Shown here in pieces: positions 32,641 to 44,439 of a DNA stretch of 64,000 nt. The notes beneath the pieces were generated by a model. The model was not told where the DNA came from. It was given only the letters and a program-made list of their open reading frames with translations, and searched no databases. Source of the stretch: Schistocephalus solidus. Taxonomy: Eukaryota > Platyhelminthes > Cestoda > Diphyllobothriidea > Diphyllobothriidae. Location of the stretch: contig WEDG01000411.1 in NCBI GenBank assembly GCA_017591395.1, positions 1-64,000 on the forward strand. Direction: 5' to 3'. How positions within the stretch are numbered: position 1 is the first letter of the stretch; the number at the start of each line of letters is the position of its first letter. Made by a program: the position numbers and the translations under genes.

Positions 32641-33499
32641 GGTAGCCGGAAAGTAGCCCAGTTGAAAATCGGATTCCTGTCATGGGATTTGTCTCCCGAT
32701 AATCAGTAATACATCCCCACCAACATACGCCCTTTGGTTAACACTGCATTAGGTAGCAGTGTGGCTACCCACGTTTAAGTCGGCCCATTGCCACACCAGA
32801 TAGAAAGAATTAATTCGTGTAGCTTACCTTCCATTTGACTTATCCTATTAAATTATATAAATCTTTTAGCAGAGTGCCTCGAAGTGCTTTTTCCAGCTAC
32901 AGCCATTTCTGCCGGGAAAACGTAATCCTTCATGTAAGACCGTTGATTAAAAATGTAAATGTATAAGCCAACGAAATGGACCTCATTTTCATGTCAGAAA
33001 TTCATAATTATATGTCCATTGTTCCACCAACTCCATGAATAAAATGGAGTAGCTAGCTTATCTAATGAAGTGTTATCCGTAATTCTTAAATCTGTAACCA
33101 ATATCATGCGAAGGAAAACGAAATTCAAAAATGCGCTTACGGTTATGAAGGAGCATATAGGTGGGATTAAAACATTAACTACGTAAATCCTTAAGTAAAG
33201 TTATCGCGGACAAAGCAGGATGCCAATTTTTAACGCACTGCTTTTTGTCCGCCAGCGAACACCATACCTTGTACAAAATCGCTACTTAAGTAATATACAT
33301 ATTTTGTATCGATTTCTTTTGGCTATATATATCTAAGTATGACTTAGATGAAGCATGAACAAAAATATCCTTTCTTCTACTCATGTGACAATTTATCATT
33401 CCTCTTTATTAGATTTTATACTCAAAGAAAGGTTACCTTTTGGTTGTAAAAAGGTTTTAATTATAAGATATCTGAAAATTGTAAAATGTCCATTTGCCT

Positions 33500-33960
33500 A
33501 GCTTCATATCCGTCCGTTTAGTAATGGCCCTCATGAAGTGTTCAATGGGGTTCACATCCACTACAAACCTTTTGAAAAACATACATATCTTCTTTTTTGC
33601 ATAGAAAATTGTATAATTTTTTTACCAGGAAATTATAGAGCTCAAATACTCGAAACCCTAAGCAAAAATGTTACGACAGATCGAGCGTAAAATTACTTGG
33701 GAATTTTTAAAAAGTTTCTTTAGCTGAATTTTCGTTCCCTTTAAGTAAAAAGTATAAATAACAAGTAGTTGATTACAAAATGGCAAAAGCAACGAATAAT
33801 TTGGCTAAAGGTTTCATTTAATTATATTTAAAGATGTAAGCGAAGCGAAAACCAGCATAAAAATGCATACTACTAAAGGAGCTATTTTCTACCAATAACG
33901 TTTCTTACAGGCAACCGAAAAGCTGTGCCCTAAAAATCAGTATCCTGTTGTGTCCAAACT
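33500..33960 (+). repeat. Ancient AT-rich dispersed repeat, copy c (partial)
   Basis: TTCACATCCACTACAAACC (33,551-33,569) is followed by GCTCAAATACTCGAAA (33,639-33,654) and AGTAGTTGATTACAAAATGG, the same order as in copies a and b. The first core block is missing. Confidence 0.5.
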
Positions 33961-33999
33961 ATCTTAGCCTAAGACTATAATAAAGGTTATTTTAAAACC

Positions 34000-35000
34000 C
34001 TACTCAAATAATCCTCCGTATCTGTTAACAAATATCAGTATTTCGGTTAACTTTGCATGAGATCGGTCACTCATGTTATGTGTGTTTGGAATATTGATTA
34101 ATGTGCAGCTTATTTCCAAAATATTTTGAATGCAGGGACAAACAGCTCTACGTCGTGTGGAGGTAAGGATTACCCTTGGAGTTCTAGAAATTGGTAGATA
34201 CTGGTTGTAAGAGAAGAAGGCTTTTCTGTCATCGGCGCCATGGCTTTATTCAACTGAGCTTTTGAACTCTTACTTTAGTCCATAAGCAGAGATAAAAGCG
34301 GCAGCAAAACAACAACATTTATAGGCGGCAGGGACTTATTAAACACCAGCTATACAAGTCCAGAGATACCTGCGCAGGGCTATACATGCCGGCTCCAGTT
34401 CGATAAACCGATTGACTTAGTTCACGTTGGCTTGTCTTGCTGCTGGCGCCGGCGATTATCTTCGTGGCTGCGAAGCTGAACTCGTGACCCAATGGATCTC
34501 CCAGCATTCTGCTTGCTTTCTAGTAGATACTCGCAGCTGTGCTATGCGGTGGCAGAAGTTCGGTGAAATACGTGTCTAGGCTTTTAGTCAGTACCTGTGC
34601 TGCCAGTATGGAGAATAATTTCATAAGTTATACTACTGACTGCCTATCAGCAGCCTATGAATATTACGCAGTTCTCCCACAGTGGCTGATGAACTTCGGT
34701 CCGAATATTCATATCAAATTTCGGTTTTTGTCCATGGACCCTTGAATAAAGTGATCGGCTCCAAGTTACAAATTAATTTCTGAGGAAATTAAAAAAGCGA
34801 AGTTTAAGTTTGGCCAAAGTAATTCACCACCCCTGGAGCACGCAGGCAAAATATTTTTCAATGCTAATGCCAATGAGCCGGGCAGACGAGTCGTCCTCAC
34901 ATCAACGTACAACAATTGTGATTACATTTCTGCTATTAACGGATTTCAGGCCTGCCATAAAGCAATTAGCAAACTAGAGGGCAACCGTCCTCAATGAAAG
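34000..35000. other. Unassigned stretch upstream of the possible kinase exon
   Basis: A 68-codon frame (34,539-34,745) and an open stretch near 34,820-34,985 (NEPGRRVVLTSTYNNCDYIS) on the plus strand show no family I can name. They could be exons or chance frames. Confidence 0.25.
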
Positions 35001-35011
35001 GGAAAGCCGTA

Positions 35012-35185
35012 AATTTTTATAGGTGTGCAGTATGGTAGAGACTGCAGCCTACAAATACTGCACCTACCTGTGTATGGATTACCCGTATCACACGTTGTAT
35101 CTGCTAATACGTTCGAGCGTGAATCCGAAACATCAAGCGAATGAAGTTCTTGTCCCACTGATTGCAGCTGCACCTTCTAAAAATC
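35012..35185 (+). CDS. Possible exon of an ATM-type PIKK kinase (FAT region)
   Basis: The plus-strand frame contains YCTYLCMDYPYHTLYLLIRS. This resembles the FAT-domain segment of ATM kinases, where an ISMDHPHHTLFIIL-like sequence precedes the kinase domain. ATM is a nuclear DNA-damage kinase of about 3,000 residues, so this would be one small exon. A possible acceptor TTTTTATAG ends at 35,022, but its pyrimidine tract is weak, and no clear donor follows. I found no other ATM motifs (such as the kinase GDRH or HIDLG) in the window. It may be a real exon in a long intron-rich gene, a relic, or chance. The call rests on about a dozen residues. Confidence 0.25.
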
Positions 35186-35289
35186 TTTCTAAAACTTGCC
35201 TTTTCATTGGTCTTGGAAAAGGTGGGACGCTGAAATGGCTATTTCTGATATACTGGTTATCAGCGGTAACCGGATCTTAAGCTAGGCAC

Positions 35290-37549
35290 CCGAGTAACTT
35301 TGAATTGGTGCAAATTTTGAAGGCACACCCTCTATCCTCAAAGATATGACCTTACGCCCTATTGGCCGAGACCAGTAAAGATAGTCACAAAAGTGTCCTT
35401 TTGGCCGATCAATCCTACTTGGAGGAATTCCCACATTTAAAGGTTGGTTTTCTTTGAGTCTGGGGAGAAGGCCATATTTTTTACCGATTTAGAAGGTAGT
35501 TAATGGTCATATTCTCACATTGGCTCGACATTCATTGTCATCTGAGCCACGCTTATTGTTGTTTTGTTCAGTAGATAATCAATGCCAACTTCGAGTTGGC
35601 ATTTGCGATCTGGCATTTGTAGATGTAATTTTTCAGTAATGCCAACGTTTAATCGAGCATTTAACAGACTGGTTGCATGGCGAAAAAAGTTAATTCCTAC
35701 GTTTTATGAATGTTTTACATTTTCTCTCTGTTTTACAAAACCATTTTTAATTCCTTAATAATTTTGAGCTTGATCTGCTATTATACTTTTTGTCAGCGTT
35801 TTAAATCTACAAGCCGTGTACTTTCCGTTTAAGGAGAATGCTAAATATATACCCACTGTTAAGATGACGTATCGGGTTCATATAATTTTATAGTGGATGT
35901 GCACCATATTTTATACTTTAAAAGTCAAAATTTTATAAATGAACGGATATTAGTGTCAATGAATAATTATTTAAAAATCTTGTAAACTCTTGTAAACAAG
36001 TATAAATTTTAAAACCTAACTAGGCCATTTTTATAAAATTCATATTAATTTATAATGTTATTGAAAAGCGATGGGGAAAATGCAAACTACTCAAGTAATC
36101 ATTTTCTCAGATTGCAGGTAATACAGTCAGCCGGGAAAAAAACGTGTTCATGTGACCGAAATATCTCGGGATTATACTGCCCTGTAATTAATATTAAAAC
36201 CCTAATTCACTCGTCTTTTTGATTTAAAATGCACATTCAATTCTATGTTACCCTATCTTGGGATAGCATGTCTACTGTTTTAGCTGCGTCAACCACTCCG
36301 TCCAATCTCATTATCATTTTCGACATGAGCTATGGCTTATAATGTTGCTACTTGACGGGATATGTTTGTCTGGGGTCAGACTGTGAGGGCTTCTTCTTAA
36401 TGTGGGGTGTATTGCAATTTCACCTATGCAAGACCCGGGCAACTCTTATCGTAATTTGTCACATCAGCAGTGGGTGCCAGGTCATGCGTGGCACTCGTAG
36501 ACGAGCTGTTCGAATTTTCTGGCCATTGCACGCCTGCCTATGTCCGATCGTCCTGACATGGCGAATGAAAGATTAGAGATTTTGGTAGATGCTGCGCAGT
36601 TCACGTCGTTAGAAGGGCCAAGGAGCGGTCTTCATCATAAGCTACGATCGAACTGTCATGGTTCCAAGGTCAAACACCAGGTCTATGGCTGGGGATCTTC
36701 AGCTGCTGTTTAACGAAAAACCATAATCGATCCTTTCGTTCACAAAGGCTTCTTCGACAGTGCCTCTCCATTGTTGATTGTTTGTCATGGCGTAATTGCC
36801 TCCATCCAAACGGAGATGCGTGTTTTTGTCTTGCACTCAGATCTAATAGTTGAATGCGGATTTCATACAAATTTTACTTTTCCACATCCTAACTAGTTGG
36901 TATAATGTGAGAGCCTTCGGCTTAATACTATTCGATGAAAGGACAATGCAGTAAAGTGGCTAGCAGTAAGTGCCCATCTCCTTCCATGACATAGATGAGA
37001 AAAAGCAGAAATTCCCAAATGGAGGAACATGGCCACAGCTGAAGACGGGCTCACAGCAGTCCAACGGTGAATACTAAAGAATCCGTATCTAGATGTTCTT
37101 CGGATATTTCGTTAGGCAACCAGGAAAATTCATAGCAACAACCTCAAATGTGAATCCTCACAGTATTGTACAACAAATACGGTCGGTCTCCGAACAAATT
37201 ACCTGGAGTTAAGTTAAATACTGGTCCTTTAATGTGTACAGTATCGTCAGAACCGACAATGCACGATGGACACAACAAACTCTGCACCTGAGCATACTTA
37301 AAACTTGTAGAATAAGGGCTACCAACAAAGACAGGGGAGACCTGTATGACTATTTCTGGTCTATTAACCATTGCCAGTCAATCGTACCAAAATTCAGGTC
37401 TGCGATCTCCTTAGTCTTTATCGGCAGTCACTATGCTACTGCTGCGAAGACTCCAGTTTGACCCCCAGGTCACAAGTTGCAAGCATTTTCGACAACCTGA
37501 TTGATGAGTGCTTTTCGATCATAGCTAGTATTCCCCACCACAACCGTCA

Positions 37550-37550
<1 letters not shown>
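35290..37550. other. Gene-poor stretch
   Basis: Several frames of 60-75 codons lie at 36,352-36,870 and 37,144-37,553, with no recognised domains and no consistent splice structure. 35,700-36,160 is AT-rich, with weak traces of the ancient dispersed repeat. Confidence 0.3.
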
Positions 37551-37955
<405 letters not shown>

Positions 37956-37997
37956 CATTAAAAAATACATTCAATATTCCCGATCTAAACTGGCAGG

Positions 37998-38262
37998 AAA
38001 ACGAGCCCGTGGCTAAATGGTTTGAGCGTTGAACTTCCGGTCAACACGTCAGAGGTTCTAGCCTTATGTGGGCGACACATGGTGTCGGGCATGACTGATG
38101 ACGGCTAATTAGCCTGAAGTGGCCAATTCAGTCTCCCTTGTCTTTGCCGGCAATGCCAATTTGCCTATGCGACTGCCCATAAGCGCTCCGAATTGAGCCC
38201 TAATGCACCATGCGACTAACATCCTGCACCCGTCTGGCCTTAAAAGCTCGATAGGTGAGAAG
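37998..38262 (+). mobile_element. tRNA-derived SINE S2, copy 2
   Basis: It begins ACGAGCCCGTGGCTAAATGG (A-box region), with a degraded B box AGGTTCTAGCCT. The body has GTGTCGGGCATGACTGATGA, CAGTCTCCCTTGTCTTTGCC and AATGCCAATTTGCC, and the end AAAGCTCGATAGGTGAGAAG. The copy has no TAC expansion, and so shows the probable ancestral body. Confidence 0.75.
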
Positions 38263-38263
38263 A

Positions 38264-38570
38264 CATGACAAGGAAAGTTTATCTTTTGAAACCGTTAAAT
38301 GTCACGTCGGATCTACAAGGAGATATCAATTGGAGTATCATTGTTTTCTGCACATCGCACGGGCAGCAAGAAGCGTTATATTTTCCCGATTCTCGAACTT
38401 GCACTTATTTTGCCGATAAACTGCGGTTTGCAAAGGCCGAGCTCAGAGAATGCGTCAAATCCAATGAAGAGCAGAAACAAAAATCTCAATTAATGTCCAA
38501 GTTAAAAATATACCATTGTACAAACACGACTGGCATAGGAAATCCTCCTGAGTCATTTCATAGGCAATAG
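38264..38570 (+). CDS. Hypothetical 101-codon open frame
   Basis: MTRKVYLLKPLNV starts right after SINE S2 copy 2. The frame has a mixed, protein-like composition with several Cys and a Lys/Glu/Gln-rich C-terminal half (ECVKSNEEQKQKSQLMSK) that could be helical. I recognise no domain. It has no signal peptide or membrane segment. It could be an exon or a chance frame. An overlapping frame (38,299-38,493) is its shadow. Confidence 0.2.
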
Positions 38571-38574
38571 GACG

Positions 38575-38990
38575 TAAATTTATAGGCTGATTTTCGGCAC
38601 CTGAATGAAAAAAAAGGCCTGATTATTTTAATTGATAATAAAGGCTTATTAAAATTAGGCAATAAATGAAGTGCGTGATGTGTGTTTTATGAAGTGCACC
38701 ACTATCAATGCAGTACGAAGCCCGACCTGTGTTTACGCATCGCATCCTCAAAGGCAGGTTTTTATGATGGTCAGAAATGTTGCAAAAATGATAGATGCTT
38801 GAGTGTTTGAAGAAGACGAATTTGCGACAAATGAGACGACATGTTTATTAGTCTGAGCTTTCGAACGCAAACAGGAGTTTTCTTGTAAACCTGGCTCAAG
38901 GAGCGGCATGGCCACCCCAACAGGGCATGAGAATAAGAACGCCCGGTCCACTTAAAATAGTTGCTTTGCAGTAAATTTTAGGAAGGAAAA
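38575..38990. other. Unassigned stretch
   Basis: AT-rich to 38,700, then mixed. A 67-codon minus frame at 38,748-38,951 is not recognised. Confidence 0.3.
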
Positions 38991-38997
38991 ATATTCC

Positions 38998-39212
38998 CCT
39001 GTCTTAACGTCAAGGGAAAACTGAACAGTAACCTAAAACTTAACCCTAGCTCTCCCATAAACCTTAACGCTACAGTTACTGCGAACCCAAAACGTTAACC
39101 TTTACATAATCCTGATCCTAACCCTATTTCTGACCGTAACCCGAAACATAAACCGAGTCCTAAACTTTGCGTTAGCCCTTACCTTATTCCTAAACCTAAG
39201 TGTGGGCGATTC
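38998..39212 (+). repeat. Degenerate telomere-like (CCTAA) tract 2
   Basis: Irregular units such as CTTAACCCTAGC, CCTGATCCTAACCCTA, CGTAACCCGAAAC and CCTTATTCCTAAACCTAA recur over about 215 bases, in the same orientation as tract 1. Confidence 0.65.
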
Positions 39213-39214
39213 CT

Positions 39215-41325
39215 GTCTCCAAGGCAGCCAAGGCATCCTTAACTAAGGAGCCAGAAGAATAAATATGCAAACATTTAAAAAGATCTCACAAAATCGAACA
39301 CATTTTAAAACTGAAACGCACACATTGTTCAAGTAGCAGAGGAGATAAAGGTTGCGTAAAAAATGTTTCAGTAATGTTATTAGAGAGAGCTTTCACGAGC
39401 CCTTTCCGCGCAGCACACTTTTGCGTCTTCTTCACGAAACTCTTCCCTACTTCGGTTGGGTGATAAAGGCCGACTGCCCTTGCAGGCCACATCGATGTGC
39501 CTGGCTAGGTAGAGGTTGATCGATTTCGAGTTCTATTCTCGCACACTAAGTCACCTTGCGTCACCCAGTACACGACAGAGAACCCTTTCATGTTACCTAT
39601 CGGGCGCCAACAAACCACTCTAAATGCCGACAGCGGCGAGTGCTAGCCACTACCGAGTCAGTGACTATTCAGTAAGCTTATCCGGCGCTTTGCTACCCGA
39701 AGGCGATGGTACAGGTGGCCGTAGCCATTCGGGGTGGTGATTGCATGTCACTCCAACACCCCACCCCCAATGACATTCCTTCCTACTCCGCGTGTTAGCG
39801 CTCACAGTCTACCCCCTAGCCCCAAGAAGCGACTCGGTCATGTGGACGGCGTGTTCCTCACCCCCCGAGACACGAATAAATTCCGACCATGACTAACATC
39901 TTCATTCTCCATCTCATTGATGATGAATTACCGGAAACCAACAAGAAAGAGAAAACAAAGGAATAACAGGCTTAATATGTGCACAAGGAGAGAGCCCAAC
40001 AAAAGGTCAGCATGCTGCTGGGTACGAAGTGATCGTCGAATATTCTCCATTCTAGTAGATTTACGAGCACCACCCGAACAGCCCTGATCTATTGGAGTAT
40101 AAGGGAAATTATTGGTGAACATTTCATAGAGTTTGGCTCATACTTACCTTTTGTTTATCTCGGCGGGTGAACGCACACAGAGTGAATACCTAGTGAATCC
40201 TATCAGGAGATTTTGCCCAGGTGTTGGAGTATGAATACGTTCAAATTGAACATTTTACATGTTTCTTTAAGAGGAAACGAATAAGCCTCTCACGGGATAG
40301 GTCAGCAGAGCCAGGCACGACTGGAAGCTTTTTGCAGAACACCAGCATAGGGGATAATAAATAGTTGCCGGTTTACAACAAAACGCCCATTACTCCAATG
40401 GATCCTTATAGTTCTCGCAGGCTAAAATTGATATGCAGTTGACGATAATTATTGGGGAATAAGAAAAGGCTTCTTTGATAGTCGCATGAAAAATATTTAC
40501 GTAGTTATAACCCACAGCATGTTTGCGATTCGCTACATTTGTTCCAGCGCACTCGTCCAGGAACAACGCTACCTGGCCGGTGGCGATTGGCAGTAGATTT
40601 GATTATAATGATCAGAACTTAGTCAACCTCTGTCCTTCATTTTTTTCTCCGCCTTCTCCTCCTCCTCCTTCTCTAGCACCGTTTATCGGAGGTGTAGTTG
40701 GTGTAAACGGCTTGGAGATTACGAAGAACACCAATGAATAAAATACATCCTATACCATCGCCTAAGAATCTGCCCCCTTCTCACAATTTCACCCCCTACG
40801 CGAACTGCTTTCCTTCCTGACAGCCTGTTCTTCAGACGCTCTATGTCCTGTACCCACTCTCCCCCGCTCCACGTGCGTCCACTTCGTACTGCCCTGAACG
40901 TTACCTTCTACTTTATTGCGCGTTCGCCTGATAGTCTGGAGTCTGGTGCGAACAATGTCAACGGGGATATTTCCAAGTTTGCACGCTTGCAGAGTTGAAC
41001 CAAGCAAGTTTAACTTAAAAACTGGAACGAAAAAAAGAACGGGGCATCCCTCTATATGCCTAATCAAGACAACTTTGTGCATCATATATCATCCAAATGT
41101 TGGATCGAAATGAACATTTCCGCTTTGCCTTGGCGCTAAGGATCTGCAGCCGATATGATGGCAGCTAAGGCAGAAACAGCATTCCAGTGCCGTTCCCGTC
41201 TTTATTGACAAAGAAATCGCTCTGAATTACTGATTGTCAAATCACAACTAATAATCGGGCAAGCTTGTTGTGATTGAAGGAAAGGACTAGTTGGCTCATC
41301 TTTTACTTAAATAATGTTTTTGGCC
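39215..41325. other. Gene-poor stretch
   Basis: No recognised gene. 39,560-39,860 is GC-richer and unassigned. 40,640-40,680 is pyrimidine-rich (CTCCTCCTCC). 41,100-41,200 resembles 47,785-47,870 (GAAATGxxCATTTCxxxTxTGCC, then GCATATGAT- or GTATGCTAC-like) and may be another old repeat. Confidence 0.3.
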
Positions 41326-41329
41326 AATT

Positions 41330-41600
41330 TGCGTGAATCATCTGACCCAGTTGTGAAAAAAGGAGACGATCTCAGTGAAATTCGAACCCACAGCAGCAGT
41401 ATGAGGCATCTGTGCAGTCAACCCTCTAACCACTTGAGGAACGAGGCCTCACTTGATCCAATGGTGATTAAAAATACGGCTCCCAATGGGACCTCATAAC
41501 TCAAGTTCTAAGAGCATTCGCTGTACAAAAGTCTCAGATTTGCCATTGCGGGCTCGAATCCCATTGAGGTTGACTAGTTTTTAAAACAGGATCAAACTAA
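41330..41600. repeat. Two tRNA-like SINE S3 copies, head to head
   Basis: A minus-strand copy (41,330-41,465; B-box complement AATTCGAAC, A-box region near 41,430) meets a plus-strand copy (41,485-41,600; CCTCATAACTCAAG, B box GGGCTCGAATCCC). They share the family pattern: GGCCTC at the head, a GATTCGAATCC-type B box, then TGAG and A/T-rich tails with TCAAAT. About 60% identity between arms by eye, so a stable hairpin is unlikely. Confidence 0.55.
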
Positions 41601-41767
41601 TTACTCAAATCTGACAAAAAAGGTAGAAATCTGGTGGATTCTGCATTGATTACTTAGGAAGTCCGGCTTGGACAGACAGCTACCACTATCGAAAATGGTG
41701 GATTCTATTCATTGCTGTAGCCTGGAGGGACAAGTCAACGAAAACGTGATTAAATTCAAGTTTCAGG

Positions 41768-41890
41768 GTTGGGCCTCTTAACTCAGATGGTTGAAGCGCT
41801 GGTTGTATTTGGGCCTTATTTTGCTGTCGCGAATTAGAATCAAACTTAGGCAAACGATTTTTTACACAGCTGGATCAAATTCGACCTGGC
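41768..41890 (+). mobile_element. tRNA-like SINE S3 copy
   Basis: GGCCTCTTAACTCAGATGG and AGCGCTGG form the A-box region. GCGAATTAGAATC is a degraded B box, and ACAGCTGGATCAAATTCGACC is the tail, as in the copies at 45.4 and 60.4 kb. Confidence 0.5.
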
Positions 41891-41894
41891 ATCA

Positions 41895-43810
41895 TAAAAC
41901 GGAAAACAATGCCTTTTTGTCAACAACTACTTCACTAATCCACAACGTATATTATCACACTCAATAACTATACAAAGCAAGCCAAATCTGTTGTGGCTCA
42001 ACCCCCTCCATATTTATTTATACTGATAGAGGTTGTTTACTGGGACTTCCTAAAAGCGATTTGAGTGAGGGTAGGAACCGTTCTCTAACACTTCTTTTAC
42101 TTCGACTAATTGACATCTTGAAATCCTTTTAAACCTAATTCTGCGGCACATTTTATTCATGGAAACCGGTCAAATTTTTTAAGGGTATTTTCGGGCAGCT
42201 GGTGGGAGTTCGCTTAATTTTCCGTTAAACTAACGCTTGCAAATAATGCCCATTGAGCACGCTTGGTTTTTCAATGAGAACGGAGCTCACTGATTATCTC
42301 TAGGAAAGCCATAACTACATTAAAAGAGCCCTTCACACAGAGCCCTTTTTATGGCGATTTTGTTTAAGTATTATTACATTCCGAAGTCCTTTTAGCATGG
42401 GAAACCATAAGAATATCACGGAGGAGACTGTTTTGGTCGCTAATTCGTTGCATCTGACGCAGGTGAAGTTCCGATAACCTGGTGCACTGCCCACTGATTT
42501 ATCCTATTTTCAGAGCTGAGATTGAGGGCTATCGTGTTATAAAATAGTTTAGTTGAGAGACTCTGAAGGCCGTCGCATAGCGACCATCAGCCAGCATTCA
42601 AGAAACATCGCTGGTTTCTCTCCCTGCACCAGCCAGACATATTCAAACCCTACCGGAGACCTGCCTCTGGATCTGGCGGTCATCAAGAATTGATCTGATG
42701 CATAGACGAACGTCCTTCGCATGGAACCGGATATTCCTGGCGACATCTGGCATTGCAAGGATTCGGCGTTTCAATAGAGAAGCTTGAGTGCTCCATACCT
42801 GTCTCTGTTCGTCCGACCGCAGCGCAACAATAATATTAAAATTGAGAAACAAAGGCACATAAAACTGTTTTTTTTCGGAAATAAGTATATAAAAGTACAC
42901 CATACCTTCAGCAGCCATTAGCTAACCAACTACTCTTATAAAAGGATAAATTTCTAATACATTTTAATTCACTGCTGTCAAAGGCCAGAAGTTTACTTCC
43001 AACCTTACAGCTCTTAGAGACCAATGCATCTGCGAGAGGTCGTTTTATTAACGAGAAGACAAAAGAAATTTGAGGGAATTTCTTTAAAAGGGCTTTTCTT
43101 CGCATTTCTCTGGTAGTTGTGTCAGTAGGTCGCAACGAAAAAGCATTTTATTTGTATATTTTTGTCTGTATTGGGTGATTTTGATGTTTTTGTGTGCCTT
43201 TTTCGGTGCGTGATTATTGACAGTCGATGCTAAATACTTTTGCAACGACCATCGGAACTCCTGTAGACACCTTATCGCTTTATCTTGATGAGTGTCTTTG
43301 TGGATCTGTGCCCGAATACAAACCATAGCAGTGGGCTCGAAGTCGGAAGTCTAGCGTCGTATTTTCGACTACTCAAGGTTGATAAGTAGCACACAAAGTA
43401 GCATCGGCGTAGCAATGTAAAATTTAGCCAGGCTTTGAAGTGCCAGTCAAATAAAAGGCCTCTTTCTAGCTAGTATTTTTCCGACTTTAAATATTTTTAT
43501 GTTTACATACCCAGATGTATTTAGGAAAAGAGAGCATTTGAAAGCGGAAGTATTCAGCTGATTATTTTTCAAATAATAAAAGTAAAAAAGAAATACCAAT
43601 CGACAGTAGGCAACATGATCTCTGAAAAACAGAATGTTCCACTGTCTGAAAACATGAAATAGTTTTAGTTGTAAATACATGTTCTCTCCCCTTAAACGAC
43701 AGCGCAGCAAAAGTGGACAGTATTCAGTAACGAACTGGAAAAATCAGCAAAACGATAACCAATCCGAAACGAGAACAGCGTGTTATGGTGCTAGCGTAAA
43801 ATATGGACGT
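41895..43810. other. Unassigned stretch
   Basis: Frames of 69-91 codons on the minus strand (42,549-43,326) have no recognised domain. They sit in mixed AT-rich sequence. Confidence 0.3.
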
Positions 43811-43817
43811 CAACTGA

Positions 43818-43878
43818 TAAGATTTTGATACAAACTTAATCGATACAAACTTAATTGATACAAACTTAATTGATATTG
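43818..43878 (+). repeat. Three-unit minisatellite
   Basis: The unit GATACAAACTTAAT(C/T), 15-16 bases, occurs three times in a row after a partial GATAAGATTTT unit, and ends TTGATATTG. Confidence 0.9.
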
Positions 43879-44104
43879 CTCAATGCAGCTGCTTCGGTCG
43901 CGGCTTAATTCGCAGCAGAGGTCGCTAGCACACCGCTGACTGTCTATTGTACTTAGTAAATTACGCGGCTTGTATGTAAATCCAGCCCTGCGCAAGCCGA
44001 TGTGGCTAGTTTGGATATGCGAGCAAAAAATCTCGGACGGCGTGATTAAAGAGGATTCTTCTCCGCTCCTTGCCGTGGCACAAAGGTGTTGGATTTAACA
44101 ATAA

Positions 44105-44115
44105 GGGGGGGGGGG
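44105..44115 (+). repeat. Poly-G run
   Basis: Eleven consecutive G residues. Confidence 0.97.
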
Positions 44116-44439
44116 CGACGAAACAGCCCTTGTGAACTGCGCAATTCCTGTTCATTTATCCTTATGCGTAAGGGAGTCGTTACATTGCTAATTCCTGCGA
44201 TGAGGTTTTCGAAAATTCGGTACTTTGAAAATATATAGCTTTTGGCCTAATACAACCGGAACACGAAAAAAACGAGGAACAAGGATGTTATTTAGAGGGA
44301 AGTGACAAAACGTCGAGATTATTCTTCAGCCAGTTTATTGGGTCACATACAGTATGTGTGGAATTCAATACTTGTTAAAAGGGTGATTTTTCAAATGCTT
44401 CATTTTTCTGGAAATATGCTCAACCTCGGTTAAACGTGA

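Noticed and set aside
43818..43878. CRISPR-like short repeat array
   Set aside because: Three adjacent units without spacers in a eukaryotic repeat setting; a simple minisatellite.
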